NCBI GenBank assembly: GCA_905221605.1
Contig: CAJNDS010002812.1
Span: 439,001-503,000, forward strand
DNA: 64,000 bases
Source: Symbiodinium natans
Lineage: Eukaryota > Sar > Dinophyceae > Suessiales > Symbiodiniaceae
Direction: 5' to 3'
Shown: piece by piece, positions 10,328-20,483 of the stretch
How positions within the stretch are numbered: the first letter of the stretch is position 1
How the letters are laid out: every line of letters starts with the position of its first letter
Program-made: the position numbers and the translations under genes
The notes under the pieces: generated by a model
What the model was told of the DNA's origin: nothing
Databases searched by the model: none
The model's input: only the letters and a program-made list of their open reading frames with translations

Positions 10328-11428
10328 CGCTTTCCAGCTTGCTGTGTGGTTTTCGGCGAAAGTGCTTTTTCTGATGAAGGCTTGCGGGGTTAGGTTGCAT
10401 GAGGCTCGCAATAATGTACATAATTTTGCTTGTCCAATAAATAGACGCTGCTGGCGGGGGTGGGTGGGAGGGTGGGTGGGTGGGTGGTGGTCAAGTACAA
10501 TCATTGCTTTACAACAAGTGACGTTTGATTGAAGTCTATTCTCATCTGTGAAGCCAAGAGAGCTTAGAGTGCTACACCCTTGTTACTTTAGTTCTCCAGT
10601 TATTTGGTTGACAGAACTGGAAGTCACTTGTACCCCTTCAACAAAATTCTTTTTTTCAAAGCAAGGCCGAGTAGTGAACGAACATGAAGGGTTTGCAAAT
10701 GAAAAGGACATGGTGTGCCTACTGATGGAGGCAATGGGCGGGAAAGGATCGCAGAACTCATAGCTGCCAAAATTCATTGAGTTAGGGTTCCAAGTTGCTT
10801 TTAGCTTAAATCATAGTATTGGCTTTTATGAACTGACTAGAACTTGTCGAAGTGCACCTCAATCATGATGCTTCTTCTTCAAAGCCAAAGTGTTGAGAGC
10901 CAAACAGCTTTGACTAACATAGCTGGAGGCCAACCGCATTATGGAAGGTACTGACCCTCAGCTACTGGGACAACCGGTGGGCCAAATGAGCTTTAGCGCT
11001 TTGGGCGAAAACCCCCCTCACAACTCAGCGGCCGGCTGAGTTCACGCCTTGGTGTTGTCACGAAATCTTCTTTGGGGGGGGGGGGGGGGGGCTAACTCTA
11101 TCTTTGAAATTCCACGCCTGGTTATGTGCCTACGTATTTAGTTTATTTAGTGATATAGTTGACCTCCAATTTGCGAATCAAATAGACTATGTTCTGTACA
11201 GCTTTAACTCGGGGAACTCACACAAATAGAAGTGCTACGCTATAGTTTCGTTACATGTATGCGAGCTTTTTTGGAGGCCCTTTGCCGTTAAGACTGCAGA
11301 GTTGGCCCCTTGTTAGCCCCTTAAAAAACAATAAGCAGACCTGTACCCTCATCATATTGTTTGTGCTGAAGAATTTCGTTGAAGCACCTGTCTGATTAAA
11401 TTCAACGTTGCATGTGTTTAGTTCATGT

Positions 11429-11461
<33 letters not shown>

Positions 11462-11754
11462 TTATTTATTTTCGATTCCCAGGTCTAAAAGCATTCGCTA
11501 CGCTACATCATGTAAGGTATTGGATGGAGGGATGATCGAACATGTGTTACGCATGATCATCAAGTTGCTTCAATAGTTATCCAATTGTTACTGGGCACCT
11601 GATTTTTGCTCCTTCGCCGTAACCTGAAATGAATGATCTGTAGGTTCTGTTGTGTAGAAATAAGTACTACATCACAAAACGATCTGGGTTTTTCCTCAAT
11701 CCTTGCCAATCTCAGCTAGGCTGCACCACCCTACCTACAAGAGAGCACGAAAGC
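10328..11754. other. Long intron-like interior, no gene seen
   Basis: AT-richer unique sequence with stop-rich frames. Holds a GGTGGGTGGGTGG run near 10470, a poly-G run at 11077-11091 and an (AT)n then (TTTA)n microsatellite at 11430-11472. The longest frames (about 70 codons) overlap on both strands and look random. Confidence 0.5.
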
Positions 11755-11885
11755 CCTAAAGCCTAAATCCTAAACCCTAGACCCTAAACCCTAAACCCTA
11801 AGCTTCGCGAGATCGTCCAATTTTCTTAGCTTGTCTGCCATCTGGCAGCCTTCAGGGTTAAGGGGTTTAGGGTTTAGGGTTTAGG
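11755..11885. repeat. Opposed telomere tracts around one island
   Basis: CCCTAAA units at 11755-11798 and TTTAGGG units at 11857-11885, enclosing the island at 11804-11841. Confidence 0.8.
11804..11841 (-). CDS. Possible exon on the minus strand (MADKLRKLDDLAK)
   Basis: On the minus strand a CCAG acceptor is followed by MADKLRKLDDLA, which is very coiled-coil-like, and then a GC donor leading into TTAGGGTTTAGGG. The plus strand is also open (FARSSNFLSLSAIWQ). If the minus reading is right this is the only reversed exon in the region, suggesting a local inversion or another gene. Confidence 0.3.
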
Positions 11886-12309
11886 TAGCGGAAGGCCTTT
11901 GAAAGAAGCCTTGTACAAGAACTCAAACCTTTGTCACAGTGGGGTAACCTTTTGCATTGTAGAGGGTACCTAAGCTCAAAAAGGAATGGACATTCAAACT
12001 TTTAATACTATCCCAACCATGAGCTAGGAAACCGGCATCCGGACAAAAAACTTGTTAACGATGTTTTCAGGGCCTCCTCTTCATCCAAAGGGTAGTTCCG
12101 AGTTCCGGGCCGGATTAAGCCCTAAGCCCCAGGCGAAATCTAAACCCTATTAGTCTAAACGAGTCTAAACCTAGCAAAAACCCCTTGGCCCGTGTTAAAG
12201 TACCCTAAACTCCCCCCCCCCCCCAATGTCCTGAATAACCTACACTCCCCCCAAAAATTTCCGAACACCCCTCTGAGCTCTTCCCCAGAAACCTTGCAGC
12301 AGCTTTTTG

Positions 12310-12390
12310 AGTTTGGGGTTTAGGGTTTAGGGTTTAGGGTTTAGGGTTTAGGGTTTAGGGTTTAGGGTTTAGGGTTTAGGGTTTAGGGTT
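12310..12390 (+). repeat. TTTAGGG tract that may be a whole intron
   Basis: About eleven near-perfect units. To its left is CTCTTCCCCAG followed by codons ETLQQLFE; to its right GAGACAG and the exon at 12398. So the intron would be almost nothing but telomere repeat. Confidence 0.85.
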
Positions 12391-12397
12391 GAGACAG

Positions 12398-12468
12398 GAG
12401 CTCCTGCAGGGCTCTGAAGCAAAGCTTCAGGGCCTGATCGCGCAGCTTCAGGTGGACATCCAGGACAG
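12398..12468 (+). CDS. Putative exon (coiled coil, ELLQGSEAKLQ...)
   Basis: GAGACAG acceptor at 12397; 71 nt; reads ELLQGSEAKLQGLIAQLQVD then IQD; GC donor at 12469. Heptad-like leucines. TTTAGGG tracts lie on both sides (12310-12390 and 12474-12569), which departs from the usual opposed arrangement. Confidence 0.55.
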
Positions 12469-12473
12469 GCTTT

Positions 12474-12569
12474 CCTAGGGTTTAGGGTTTAGGGTTTAGG
12501 GTTTAGGGTTTAGGGTTTAGGGTTTAGGGTTTAGGGTTTAGGGTTTAGGGTTTAGGGTTTAGGGTTTAG
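12474..12569 (+). repeat. TTTAGGG tract
   Basis: About 13 perfect units, one of the cleanest in the window, directly after the exon at 12398-12468. Confidence 0.9.
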
Positions 12570-13329
12570 TTTAGGAGAACCCCCCCCCTCCCCTGCCCAA
12601 AAAACAATAAAATAAAGCATTATCCCTGTATTGCCCCTATTCTATTTTTCTAGTGCTTAAGCAAACAATAGTTTTTATTGGCCCAGCGTATTTTAGGAGT
12701 TTCTGAGGGCTTGTCGCGGTTTAGGGGTTGAAGGATGTAGGGGTCCCCTTTCGGAAATGTGAGGTTTGTGGGGTTTAGGGTTTTAGGGTTTAGGAAATTT
12801 GTCGGTGCAGTGCACCAGGATGCGGCCGTTCCCATCCACGACTGGTCCAGCCAGCACCTGCCACCGATCATGGCGCAACCTGGGTCGATGTGTTCTGGTA
12901 CACACAGGGGCAGCATTCCTATTCCAGCCCTATGAGTTAATGGCATAATGATAACCTGACTGAAAGTACCCATAAAACCCAACTTGTTACGGCCACGACA
13001 AGCCTACAGATTGCCGTAAATAAAGCAACGTGCCGTTCCTACCTCGACCAGGACGTCTAAAAGCAAGCAGAAGAACAACTACACACGTACTCAGGACCTT
13101 GGTGTGTGTGTGTGTTTAACATCTTTGAACCTCCTATCGGGTTCAAGAGGTTCCAATTGTTGAGGAGCATGTTTTCGGTTTGATGGACATCTGTCATTGA
13201 CAGCTTACTTGCATGGCTAGAAGCGCGCAGCGAACCCTCTTTGGCCGGAGTTTAGGGTAATTCGGGTTTAGGGTAAGTAGTAAGGTTTGGGGCAAGTCGT
13301 GAATTCGGGTTTAGGGCCATTTGGGTTTA
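12570..13329. other. Intron-like interior with a possible decayed coding island
   Basis: The right half of a repeat family (AACCCCCCCCTC...ATTGCCCCTATTCTA) lies at 12575-12655. At 12795-12960 both strands are open; the minus strand reads HIDPGCAMIGGRCWLDQSWM, the plus strand HQDAAVPIHDWSSQHL. Neither is assignable. A (GT)n run is at 13102-13114. Confidence 0.35.
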
Positions 13330-13410
13330 GGGTATTTGGGTCTTAGGGTCTAGCCCTATACCCTAAACCCTAAACCCTGAACCCTAAACCTTAAACCCTA
13401 GCCTTTAGGC
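13330..13410 (-). repeat. CCCTAAA tract, degenerate
   Basis: Six or seven units preceded by scattered GGGTTTAGGG units at 13250-13330, so the two orientations meet here. Confidence 0.75.
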
Positions 13411-14764
13411 CCTAGTTCCGAGATATGGGTGGGTCAGGTTCAACTCAGGTCTTGTTTGAGGCCGTGCTACACATGGCTCTAGACATATGCTGGCATTTGT
13501 GCATCAACCACATAAAGATTCATATGTAGTTGCAACTATAATGGCCGTTCTAATTCTGTTTAAAACCATACGTCGGATTGCTTGCTGAGTTGTATGTACT
13601 TGATTTTCGTATCCATACTCTCATGTTTGTTGTATTGCCTGTCATATGTTTATGTTTACACGAACGGTTTCTTCGCTTTATACTGTGTCTCATGCCTGTG
13701 TTTTTACGCTTGCTGTGTAGGTAAAACCATGTATAAACACACATACAGTTGCATGTTCAGTTGTACTCACAATCATGGTATATGTGTGACTGGACTGGAC
13801 GACAAGAGTTCCGAAGCGCTAAGTAGACGTAAGGCCGAAAGCTGTTCAGTCCGGTTTCAGCAGGCGAAGAGGCAATCAATGTGCTGTTCTGTTTGTTCAG
13901 TTCTTGGCTATGTTCAGGGACTATATGTGTATAGATATAGGGGCAGGGCGAACAACTTGGCATGGGCGGCGTGTCTCCTGGCTCAGCTGAGGCAAGTGCC
14001 AACGGACATCGACCCATTTCTCTTGCACCTGTACCTTGGCTGCATGTTCGTCATGTCTGCTGCCATTCCCCTGAACACCCTCCACCCCTGCCGCCCCCAT
14101 GAAAACCATGCGTTGCGACGCGCCTATCTGCGAGTTCCTGTCGAAACATGGGCATGCTGTCGTTCTGCCAAATTGCAGTGTGGCTGAGGCAAGCAGTTCA
14201 GCAGATTGCTGCAGAGTTTCCGAAGTTCCAGAGACAGGACTGCTCTGACTGCGCGATTTAGGGGCAGTTTGAGGTTTCAGGGAAGTCTCCCATCTTTGGG
14301 TGAAGAAGTCGGGATTAGCTTGCATGCTGTTGGCTCCAGCTTTCGTCACAGTGCCGAACCTTACATGCCAAGGGCTAATACCCTCAACTCCCAAACGAAG
14401 TTCAGGGATCTGGCGTTTGGCCCCAACAATTTCGGTGGAAGGGCTTGGCTGTCATAGTTCAGGCATCCCGAAACCCCAAGCCCTACTGTGGGTAGTTGTA
14501 AGTGGGGCTATCGGAAAGGTGACCATCACTAGAATCACTAGAACATTCAGGGCAATTTTTCGGATTATTAAAAGAACCTTACTTATTATTATATTATTAT
14601 TATGATTATTATTACGAACCTGATACTTATCATTACCTCCCATGAACCTTCAAGGAGACCCTGAGCCTGAGATCTGAAGCTTGGGGTTTTGGGGGCCTTT
14701 GCACTTCGCGCAGCTCCTGAGCCCTTAGAATTACTTAGAGTACCTGAAAAACCCTAAACCTCAG
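13411..14764. other. Unique stretch without telomere repeats
   Basis: The longest frame is 13582-14187 (+), 201 codons. It starts with a Cys/Tyr/Val-rich run (FVSILSCLLYCLSYVYVY) and later becomes ordinary sequence; overlapping frames on the minus strand are nearly as long. I see no splice-bounded island I would defend. A TTATTATTATTATGATTATT microsatellite is near 14585. Confidence 0.35.
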
Positions 14765-14856
14765 TTTTTTTGTAGGTTACCTAAGGATTCCTAGAAGGGT
14801 TTTTTATACAAGAAGAGCCTACAAAAAAAAGGTAGGTTTTTTGGTTCTTAAGGTAG
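14765..14856. mobile_element. Palindromic element, family M3, left end missing
   Basis: Matches the element at 22710-22817 (inverted ends TACCTTAAGAACC / GGTTCTTAAGGTA) from its inner part to its right end, but the left terminus is replaced by CCCTAAACCTCAG. Its right end AAGGTAG supplies the AG acceptor of the next exon. Confidence 0.55.
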
Positions 14857-14915
14857 GCCTCAAGATGCCAAGGCGGAGCAGATGGACCTTCTTGGCCGGC
14901 TTGCTGAGCAAGAAG
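14857..14915 (+). CDS. Putative exon (coiled coil, QDAKAEQMDLLGRLAEQE)
   Basis: 59 nt reading PQDAKAEQMDLLGRLAEQE. The acceptor AG is the last two bases of the M3 element. GT donor (GTGCCC) at 14916. The helix pattern resembles the exon at 12398. Confidence 0.55.
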
Positions 14916-14936
14916 GTGCCCCCAAGCCCTGCAAGC

Positions 14937-15074
14937 CACCTAAAGGCTCTAATGGGCAGTTCCTTTTGGGGGTAGTTAAAGACGGTTTAGGGTTTAGGGT
15001 TTGGGGTTTGGGGTTTAGGGTTTAGGATTCTAGTATACCACCCAAAATAGCTACTACATAGGAGCCTTTGGGCA
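14937..15074. mobile_element. Palindromic element, family M2, with telomere insert
   Basis: Left half CACCTAAAGGCTCTAATGGG and right half ending ATAGGAGCCTTTGGGC match the M2 elements at 32364-32464 and 38203-38298. In the middle, at 14983-15025, is a run of TTTAGGG/TTTGGGG units that the other copies lack. Confidence 0.6.
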
Positions 15075-15089
15075 AACAGCATGCGCAAG

Positions 15090-15130
15090 AGTTTTCAGGG
15101 CTCCGCGAGCCAGATTCTTGGCTGTTCCGA
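15090..15130 (+). CDS. Possible exon (FSGLREPDSWLFR)
   Basis: Open island just right of the M2 element. GCGCAAG would be the acceptor; a GA donor would be needed at 15131. The same bases read FSGLREPDSWLFR or VFRAPRARFLAVP depending on phase. Low evidence. Confidence 0.25.
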
Positions 15131-15133
15131 GAT

Positions 15134-15940
15134 TCAGGGTTTAGGGTTGACCTGCCCCTAAATACCCCAAACCCTCAACCCCAAACCCTAAACCCTAACC
15201 CCTAAACCCTAAACCCTAAACCCTAACCCCTAAACCCTAAACCCTAAACCCTAAACCCTAAACCCTAAACCTGCTTTAGTGCGCGGGCTCCCCTGAACAG
15301 TCGAAACTGGTTGTTGCTCTCTTTAAACGGTCCACGGGGTTTTGTGTGAGTTTAAAAGGGACAGCCAGGCCCGGCCATTGATTTTCAAGGCGCGCCGCAC
15401 GAAATTTTCTTACGACACCCGGAGGATTTGACTTAATTGCGGCCCTCACTCTGGACCCCGAAACATCCACAGGATCCTGAATAGCCCGGCAGACTTGAGG
15501 TACTAGAGGGGGCCCCAATTAATGCGCATCCGCATTATACACTAAACCCCAGCGAAACCCGAAACTTTCTAGGAACGTCGGGGTCGGAACAATTACTACT
15601 AGTATTCCCTCTCATTCCCTTCATTTTTTAATTCTATAAGAGAATCCCCCCTTAAACCCTATTCTACTTTTTCAAGCCCCTATTTTTATGTATTTGGGTC
15701 GAAGGTTCACTCGTGGCATGGGCCTTGCATGGGCCTCCCGTCCGTCCCAAGGCTTCCCTAAACCCTAAACCCTAAACCCTAAACCCTAAACCCTAAACCC
15801 TAAACCCTAAACCCTAAACCAGCTAGACTTTAGAGGAAGCCCCGTGATTTTTTGTTAAGGCACCTAAGTAGCGGTAAGTAGAAACCTCTAGGTAAGGACC
15901 CTACCCGCCTGAAATCCCGCACTCGCCTGCGCCCCAGCAG
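15134..15940. other. Telomere tracts and repeat family, no settled gene
   Basis: CCCTAAA tracts at 15160-15272 (with CCCTAACCC slips) and 15754-15819. Between them an 80-codon minus-strand frame (15276-15518) that I do not recognise, and at about 15580-15690 a copy of the GTCGGAACAATTACTA repeat family (other copies near 17265 and 24340). Confidence 0.5.
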
Positions 15941-16019
15941 GCTTTCCGTTGGACCCGGAGCTTCAGCAGACTTTGCAGAGTGCTGAGGACCCGACTCAGA
16001 AATCGCAGGGCCTACCCAG
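15941..16019 (+). CDS. Putative exon (FPLDPELQQTLQSAEDP...)
   Basis: CGCCCCAGCAG acceptor at 15940 (or 15937), 79 nt, donor GTATAC at 16020. One frame reads FPLDPELQQTLQSAEDPTQK, another QAFRWTRSFSRLCRVL; both are open. The next 46 bases hold CTAAC and TTTTGTTTTGCTCAG, a textbook branch-point and acceptor pair, so a very short exon may start at 16066. Confidence 0.5.
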
Positions 16020-16114
16020 GTATACCCTGCAGCGGCCTGTATACCCCTAACTTTTGTTTTGCTCAGCACCACAGCGCACAGAGGGTTTAGGTGGGTGACA
16101 CCCGGAACTGTGAG

Positions 16115-16168
16115 GAGGAGGTGGAGCACTTTGCGGGGCAGCTAGCTCATTGCCAGCACAACCTGCAG
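16115..16168 (+). CDS. In-phase block, exon 1 (EEVEHFAGQLAHCQHNLQ)
   Basis: Acceptor TGTGAG at 16114, 54 nt, 18 codons reading EEVEHFAGQLAHCQHNLQ, GC donor at 16169. Enters and leaves in phase 0. Helical. Confidence 0.55.
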
Positions 16169-16442
16169 GCTCTGTGGGGCATCAGTTGTGGAGAGACGGG
16201 GTGTAGAATTCTAAGCCTTATGTGGTGCTGATCCTTAAGCCCTGAGCCCGAGCTCTGCGTTTAAGGGTTTCTAGGGGCCTCTGTCTGTACCTCTCTAATA
16301 CATAGACCTCTAGAATCAACCCAGTGTGTGCGAATCGGCACAGACGTTCGGGTTTAGGGTCACGCTCTCAATTCCGCAAGATGCTTTTGCCGATCACACT
16401 AATTCCATCGGGCTGCTTCAGCCTGAAACAACTGAACACCAG

Positions 16443-16517
16443 GTGTGCTCAAGGACCTTCCTTCAAGTCCTGGATGCAGAGAAGCCTGGGCTGAAACAGC
16501 AGCTGGCAGTGCAACCA
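16443..16517 (+). CDS. In-phase block, exon 2 (VCSRTFLQVLDAEKPG...)
   Basis: Acceptor GAACACCAG at 16442; 25 codons reading VCSRTFLQVLDAEKPGLKQQ then LAVQP. A GA donor at 16518 leads straight into a poly-G run (16521-16541). Phase 0 in and out. Confidence 0.5.
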
Positions 16518-16603
16518 GATGCGGGGGGGGGGGGGGGGGGGGGTGAGGGGTTATTCCTAAGGTAGAAGGTAGCCCTTTTAGCGAGGGCTTAGGATTTAGG
16601 GCT

Positions 16604-16831
16604 TACTTAGAGGTCCATGGGTAGCTATAAGTGAGCTTATAGGGAAAGGTAACTAGAATTCTTCATGGCTATATACCTTTTTTAGCTTAGTTATAACCCT
16701 ACTAAGAACTATATACTTCGTCATAGTTGGGTACCATTTTATCTACATTTCTAAGATTATCCCAGCCAGAAGAATTTGAATTTTCACATTCTCCCAACCA
16801 TAAACTAGACTACCCAATGAACCTTCAAGTA
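16604..16831. mobile_element. Palindromic element, family M1 (long copy)
   Basis: Ends TACTTAGAGGTCCATGGGTAG and CTACCCAATGAACCTTCAAGTA pair with each other. At 228 bp it is the longest copy. The interior is AT-rich without coding capacity. Confidence 0.6.
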
Positions 16832-16884
16832 GGCTTCCTAAGATCTAAGAATCGTGGGGTGCACTTGAGGCTCCGGAACTTCGC

Positions 16885-16990
16885 CCTAAACCCTCTTAAA
16901 CCCTGTAAGCCCTATAAACCCTATAAACCCTATTAACCCTATTAACCCTATTAACCCTGTTAACCCTATAAACCCTATAAACTCTAAACC
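16885..16990 (-). repeat. Telomere-variant tract (CCCTATAAA, CCCTATTAA)
   Basis: Units with one or two extra bases between CCCTA and AA, repeated about ten times. The same variants form the large tract at 43200-43570. Confidence 0.8.
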
Positions 16991-17025
16991 CAAACTTAAA
17001 GCCTTTGGGATTTCTGGGTCTCCAG

Positions 17026-17074
17026 GGAGTAGGGCCTTCCCGGCTGAGGGGTGTCGGGTCCGGTGGGAGCCGCA
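17026..17074 (+). CDS. In-phase block, exon 3 (GVGPSRLRGVGSGGSR)
   Basis: GGGTCTCCAG acceptor at 17025, 49 nt, GT donor (GTTGAC) at 17075. In block phase it reads GVGPSRLRGVGSGGSR; an overlapping frame (FPAEGCRVRWEPQL) looks as good. Variant CCCTATAAA tract on the left, TTTAGGG at 17130-17155 on the right. Confidence 0.4.
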
Positions 17075-18352
17075 GTTGACAAGTGAATCGCCGTAAGAAG
17101 GCTGGACGTACTAAAGCGAGTTAGGGAATTGAGGGTTTAGGGTTTAGGGTTTCGTGTATAGAATTTGGGGTTGACTCCCTTTGTGTGAGGGGTTGAGGTT
17201 CCCTGCTCAGCCCTGTAAACCAAAAGGGGCACCCTGTTTTCCTGGGCTATTCTTGGGTCTGGTTGAGATAGGGGTCGGAGTGATTGCTAATACCTTCCCG
17301 CATGGTCCCTATGAAAAATACTATAACAATCCCCCCCCCCCTCCCCCCTCAACAAAAAAGAACAAAAACAAAAAACAATAAATAACATAATAACACGGTT
17401 CCAAGCTCTGTTAGGGCTAAGGGTTTATGTTTTTTTATTGCCATATCTCCCCGTGTATGAGGAAGGCTCTTTCTTCCTGGGTTTAGGTGAGTGTGGTGAT
17501 GTTGACGTGTCTCACTCTTGGGTGCCCCTTTTTGGGGATTCCAGAACCAAAGATTCCCATAACAAAAATGGAAATATAGTAAACATACGCATAAACTAAG
17601 AAATTACGGGATGGGGAACTCAGTTCCCGAATTCCCGACTAGGAGCCGAGAATAAGACGAGGATCAGGCTCCCGGATCTGACGGGAATTGAGTGCCTTTC
17701 CTAGTAGTAGAGTAGGTAACCTTTAACCTTTTTGGGGTACTGGACAACTAGGCTTTCTTTGTTGGGTGCGTTGACCTTTCCGAACTACCTGAAGGCTCCA
17801 TTGTAGTTCCTTTTGGGGTTAGATCTTGGCGATTCCAGTATACTACCCCACAAAGATACGAATTGCACAGGAGCCTTTAGCTAAACCCTGCACCCTTAGC
17901 CCCAGGATTCTGTGTTCTACCGAGAGCAACGTACGTAGCCGCTAGACCTTACTGTACCCTGATGCAACAGCCCAAAAGAATGCAATGCGCTCCCCTTGTA
18001 GTCTGACTTATCACCAGAATATAGAAGGCAGCCACTAGCACCCGTTCTGAAGAGATGCCCCTCGCCTGCATAAACCTCTACACCTTTGTGTGTCAGTCTC
18101 ACCTGGATCGTCCGACGACTGCTTGATAACCCTCAACCATGCTCTATAGTCTCCTCAGCACTGTTTTTTTCATTTTTTCATTCTTATCCATATAAACCCC
18201 AAGACGAACATCAACAAACGTGTCTTTTTGTCATGGTTATAAGGGGGGGTATAACCTTGTATGGTAGGTGTACTTCCTTGTTTTTGTTTATTTTTTCCTT
18301 GGGGGGGAGGGGGGGAGGCGGAGCAATGCGGATTTCTCTCCCCTCCCAACAG
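17075..18352. other. Long intron with repeat families
   Basis: Contains the GTCGGAGTGATTGCTAATAC repeat with a poly-C run (17265-17345), a unique part, an M2 element (17786-17884) and poly-G at 18301-18316. A 60-codon minus-strand frame at 17917-18102 is not supported by anything else. Confidence 0.45.
17786..17884. mobile_element. Palindromic element, family M2
   Basis: Starts TACCTGAAGGCTCCATTGTAG and ends AGGAGCCTTTAGCTAAA; the centre has the family box AGTATACTACCCC. No telomere insert. Confidence 0.55.
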
Positions 18353-18429
18353 AGGCGCCTGGAGGATTTCCTTGCCTCCCTCCACGATCCGGCGCAACTT
18401 GGCCGAGAGATTTCTGCAGCAACCCCGAG
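18353..18429 (+). CDS. In-phase block, exon 4 (donor is GTTTAGGG)
   Basis: Strong acceptor with a C/T run, CTCCCCTCCCAACAG, at 18352; 77 nt; the donor is the first telomere unit, GTTTAGGGG at 18430. The most protein-like frame reads RRLEDFLASLHDPAQLGREI; the frame that fits the block phase reads KAPGGFPCLPPRSGATWPRD. Both are open, so this exon does not decide the phase by itself. Confidence 0.6.
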
Positions 18430-18547
18430 GTTTAGGGGTTAGGGTTTAGGGTTTAGGGTTTAGGGTTTAGGGTTTAGGGTTTAGGGTTTAGGGTTCAGGG
18501 TTCAGGGTTCAGGGTTCAGGGTTCAGGGTTCAGGGTTTAGGGTTTAA
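18430..18547 (+). repeat. TTTAGGG tract with TTCAGGG sub-run
   Basis: Perfect TTTAGGG units, then about six GGTTCAGGG units, then TTTAGGG again: one variant amplified locally inside the tract. The same TTCAGGG variant recurs in the tract at 18727-18786. Confidence 0.9.
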
Positions 18548-18652
18548 GCAATATTTTTGTAGGTTCTTCTTCTAAATTGCCCGTTGGGGGGCTCTTAAGG
18601 TAGGGTTTAGGGTTAAGGGGATTGTTGGTTTCGGCCTTTCTCAGGCTGCTAG

Positions 18653-18708
18653 GGTCTGGGCGCAGAGACAAAGAGGGTGCTTGAGCTGCTGGCAGTGATC
18701 ATCCGGAA
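18653..18708 (+). CDS. In-phase block, exon 5 (GLGAETKRVLELLAVIIR)
   Basis: CTCAGGCTGCTAG acceptor at 18652; 56 nt reading GLGAETKRVLELLAVIIR; GC donor at 18709. Amphipathic helix. Leaves in phase 2. Confidence 0.5.
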
Positions 18709-19135
18709 GCCCAAGCCCTACACTTTGGTTCAGGGTTCAGGGTTCAGGGTTCAGGGTTTAGGGTTTAGGGTTTAGGGTTTAGGGTTTTAGGGTGCCTTAG
18801 CGAAACCCTGAGCTTAATCAGCCCGTTGTAAAGCTCAGCTTAAGCCCTCAGCTCGGGGGGGGGGGGTGACTCAAGCCCAAACTCGCAAGCATACACAACC
18901 ACCCTAAAACCTAAACCCTACATTTCCCCAAGCCCCCTACAAATCCTAAACTCTGCAAACCGTCGACATCAATCCTGATGTCAAGTCGAGCTTCATCACG
19001 CTGATCTGAGGACCATAGGTTGTGACTCGTAGGCCCTGCACCTCTAACTCTCAGAACCAACCATCTGAAGAAGCCACAAAACCCTAAACCCGGAAGCTCT
19101 GCAAGGCCCGAAACCCTGAACCCTGCAACCTCTCA

Positions 19136-19207
19136 TGGACTTTTTATATCTTCTGGAACCTTAAGCTCTATAAGGAAGCCTGTAATGGAGATTCCACAAA
19201 AAGTCCA
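19136..19207. repeat. Short inverted-repeat element
   Basis: TGGACTTTTT at the left end pairs with AAAAAGTCCA at the right end, 72 bp in all, with inner complementarity (GGAACCTT / AAGGAAGCC). No relative seen elsewhere in the window. Confidence 0.5.
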
Positions 19208-19382
19208 AGATCGGAAGTGCGCAGGTTCAAGTCTTGCACCCACACCCCGCTCTGTACATGCGCCACATCTAGACTAGGACCCACAGTAGGTGCGAATCCC
19301 CTCGTTTTAGGGTTTTCTTAGAAGCCCCTTTAAACCAAAAAGGGCGCCCTTTCTCTTCCTATGTTAGTCTTGGATCTAGTAG

Positions 19383-19479
19383 AGCTCATGCTCAGAGACC
19401 GCCACCGCCCGAGGCTCCTGGTCCTGAGCTCGGAGGCATTTGGGGAAATGGAGGCACGTGCGCTTGGGGTTCGGGAAGC
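19383..19479 (+). CDS. In-phase block, exon 6 (Pro-rich, AHAQRPPPPEAPGPE)
   Basis: Acceptor CTAGTAG at 19382, 97 nt, donor GTGCCG at 19480. In block phase it reads AHAQRPPPPEAPGPELGGIW then GNGGTCAWGSGS. An alternative frame reads LMLRDRHRPRLLVLSSEAFG, also open. The choice rests on phase with its neighbours. Confidence 0.4.
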
Positions 19480-19834
19480 GTGCCGTATTTGTTATACATA
19501 CAACTATATATATATAGATATATCTCTCTATCTATATATATATATATACACTGAACTCTTGAATATAGCTGCAAGGGCCTTAGTAAGAAGGCTGGGGCTG
19601 GATGCTTATGTCTAAGTCTAAGCCTTCTGATGTCCAGAAGCAACCCACAGCCTGCGAACTCTCTGGCGCAAAATCCTTGTGCTAAACCCTTTAGCCCCCA
19701 GGCGCCAAAATCAATCCGAACCTCGAATCTCGAAGCTTTCTCTAAACTGACCACCTTGATTCCTCAATCTTGAACCCCCAACCTCAACCCGAAATCGTAA
19801 ACCTGATGGTGAAGGGCTGCTCCCTGCGCGCCAG

Positions 19835-19864
19835 GTGGATGACTTGGCCCCCAGCAAGGCTGCA
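19835..19864 (+). CDS. In-phase block, exon 7 (VDDLAPSKAA)
   Basis: Pyrimidine-rich acceptor CTCCCTGCGCGCCAG at 19834; exactly ten codons, VDDLAPSKAA; donor GTATAG at 19865. Confidence 0.55.
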
Positions 19865-20483
19865 GTATAGAACACACTTGAAGCGCATTTAGGGATTCTG
19901 GTCAACCAGTTCGCCTCGAAGAGGCCCTCATAAAGACCCCTCAAGCCCCCAACCTACAGGCCATGAAGTTTTAAGGCACCTTTCTGCTGGAGTTTTAGGT
20001 GGGTTCTGGAGTCCATACCTGAAGAGCAACAGCCTACTTCGAAGTTCATGGATAGTCACCGTGGTTGATAAGGTCTAAGTAAGGCTTTTCAATAATTCTA
20101 ATTGGCATTTTCTTTTTAAAGAGTACTTCTGACCTTCTCGGCTCTGGTGGAGAGGGTTCTGGCACCCTTGTCAGAATATAACGGACCCCAAAAGGGGCTT
20201 AGTTTCCTGGCAGAACAGTGGTACCCGTTTCCTTGTTTTTGGTTTTGAAGGTTCCCTTATAATTCCATCCCCAAGAAAAGGGCACCCTTAAAAACGATAT
20301 TGGGGTTTCCGAAATTTGGGGGCCCCTCAAAAAGACCCCAAATAAACCCTCACCCTTAGAGCCTTCATCTGACCAGAGCCTTCATCTTCATCCCCTACGT
20401 TATAGAGTTTAGAGTTCATGGTACCCCCAACCCCTACGTTACAGAGTTTATAGAGTTAATGTCGACGGCTTGGGGGTGTGCAG

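Noticed and set aside
12795-12960. Retroviral-type protease motif (IDPGCAMIGG) on the minus strand
   Set aside because: Only a faint resemblance to D-(S/T)-G-A; no neighbouring protease, reverse transcriptase or integrase sequence, and the plus strand is open too.
13582-14187. 201-codon ORF as a gene
   Set aside because: Low-complexity Cys/Tyr/Val start, comparable overlapping frames on the other strand, no splice or family support.
18968-19012. Exon-like island TVDINPDVKSSFITL
   Set aside because: Open but without good splice borders; it would disturb the phase between 18653 and 19383. A similar SSFITL stretch at 24905 is likewise uncalled.
19175-19245. tRNA gene suggested by GGTTCAAGTCTTGCACCC
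   Set aside because: The T-arm-like piece has no matching acceptor, D or anticodon arms upstream; a different inverted repeat (19136-19207) overlaps it.
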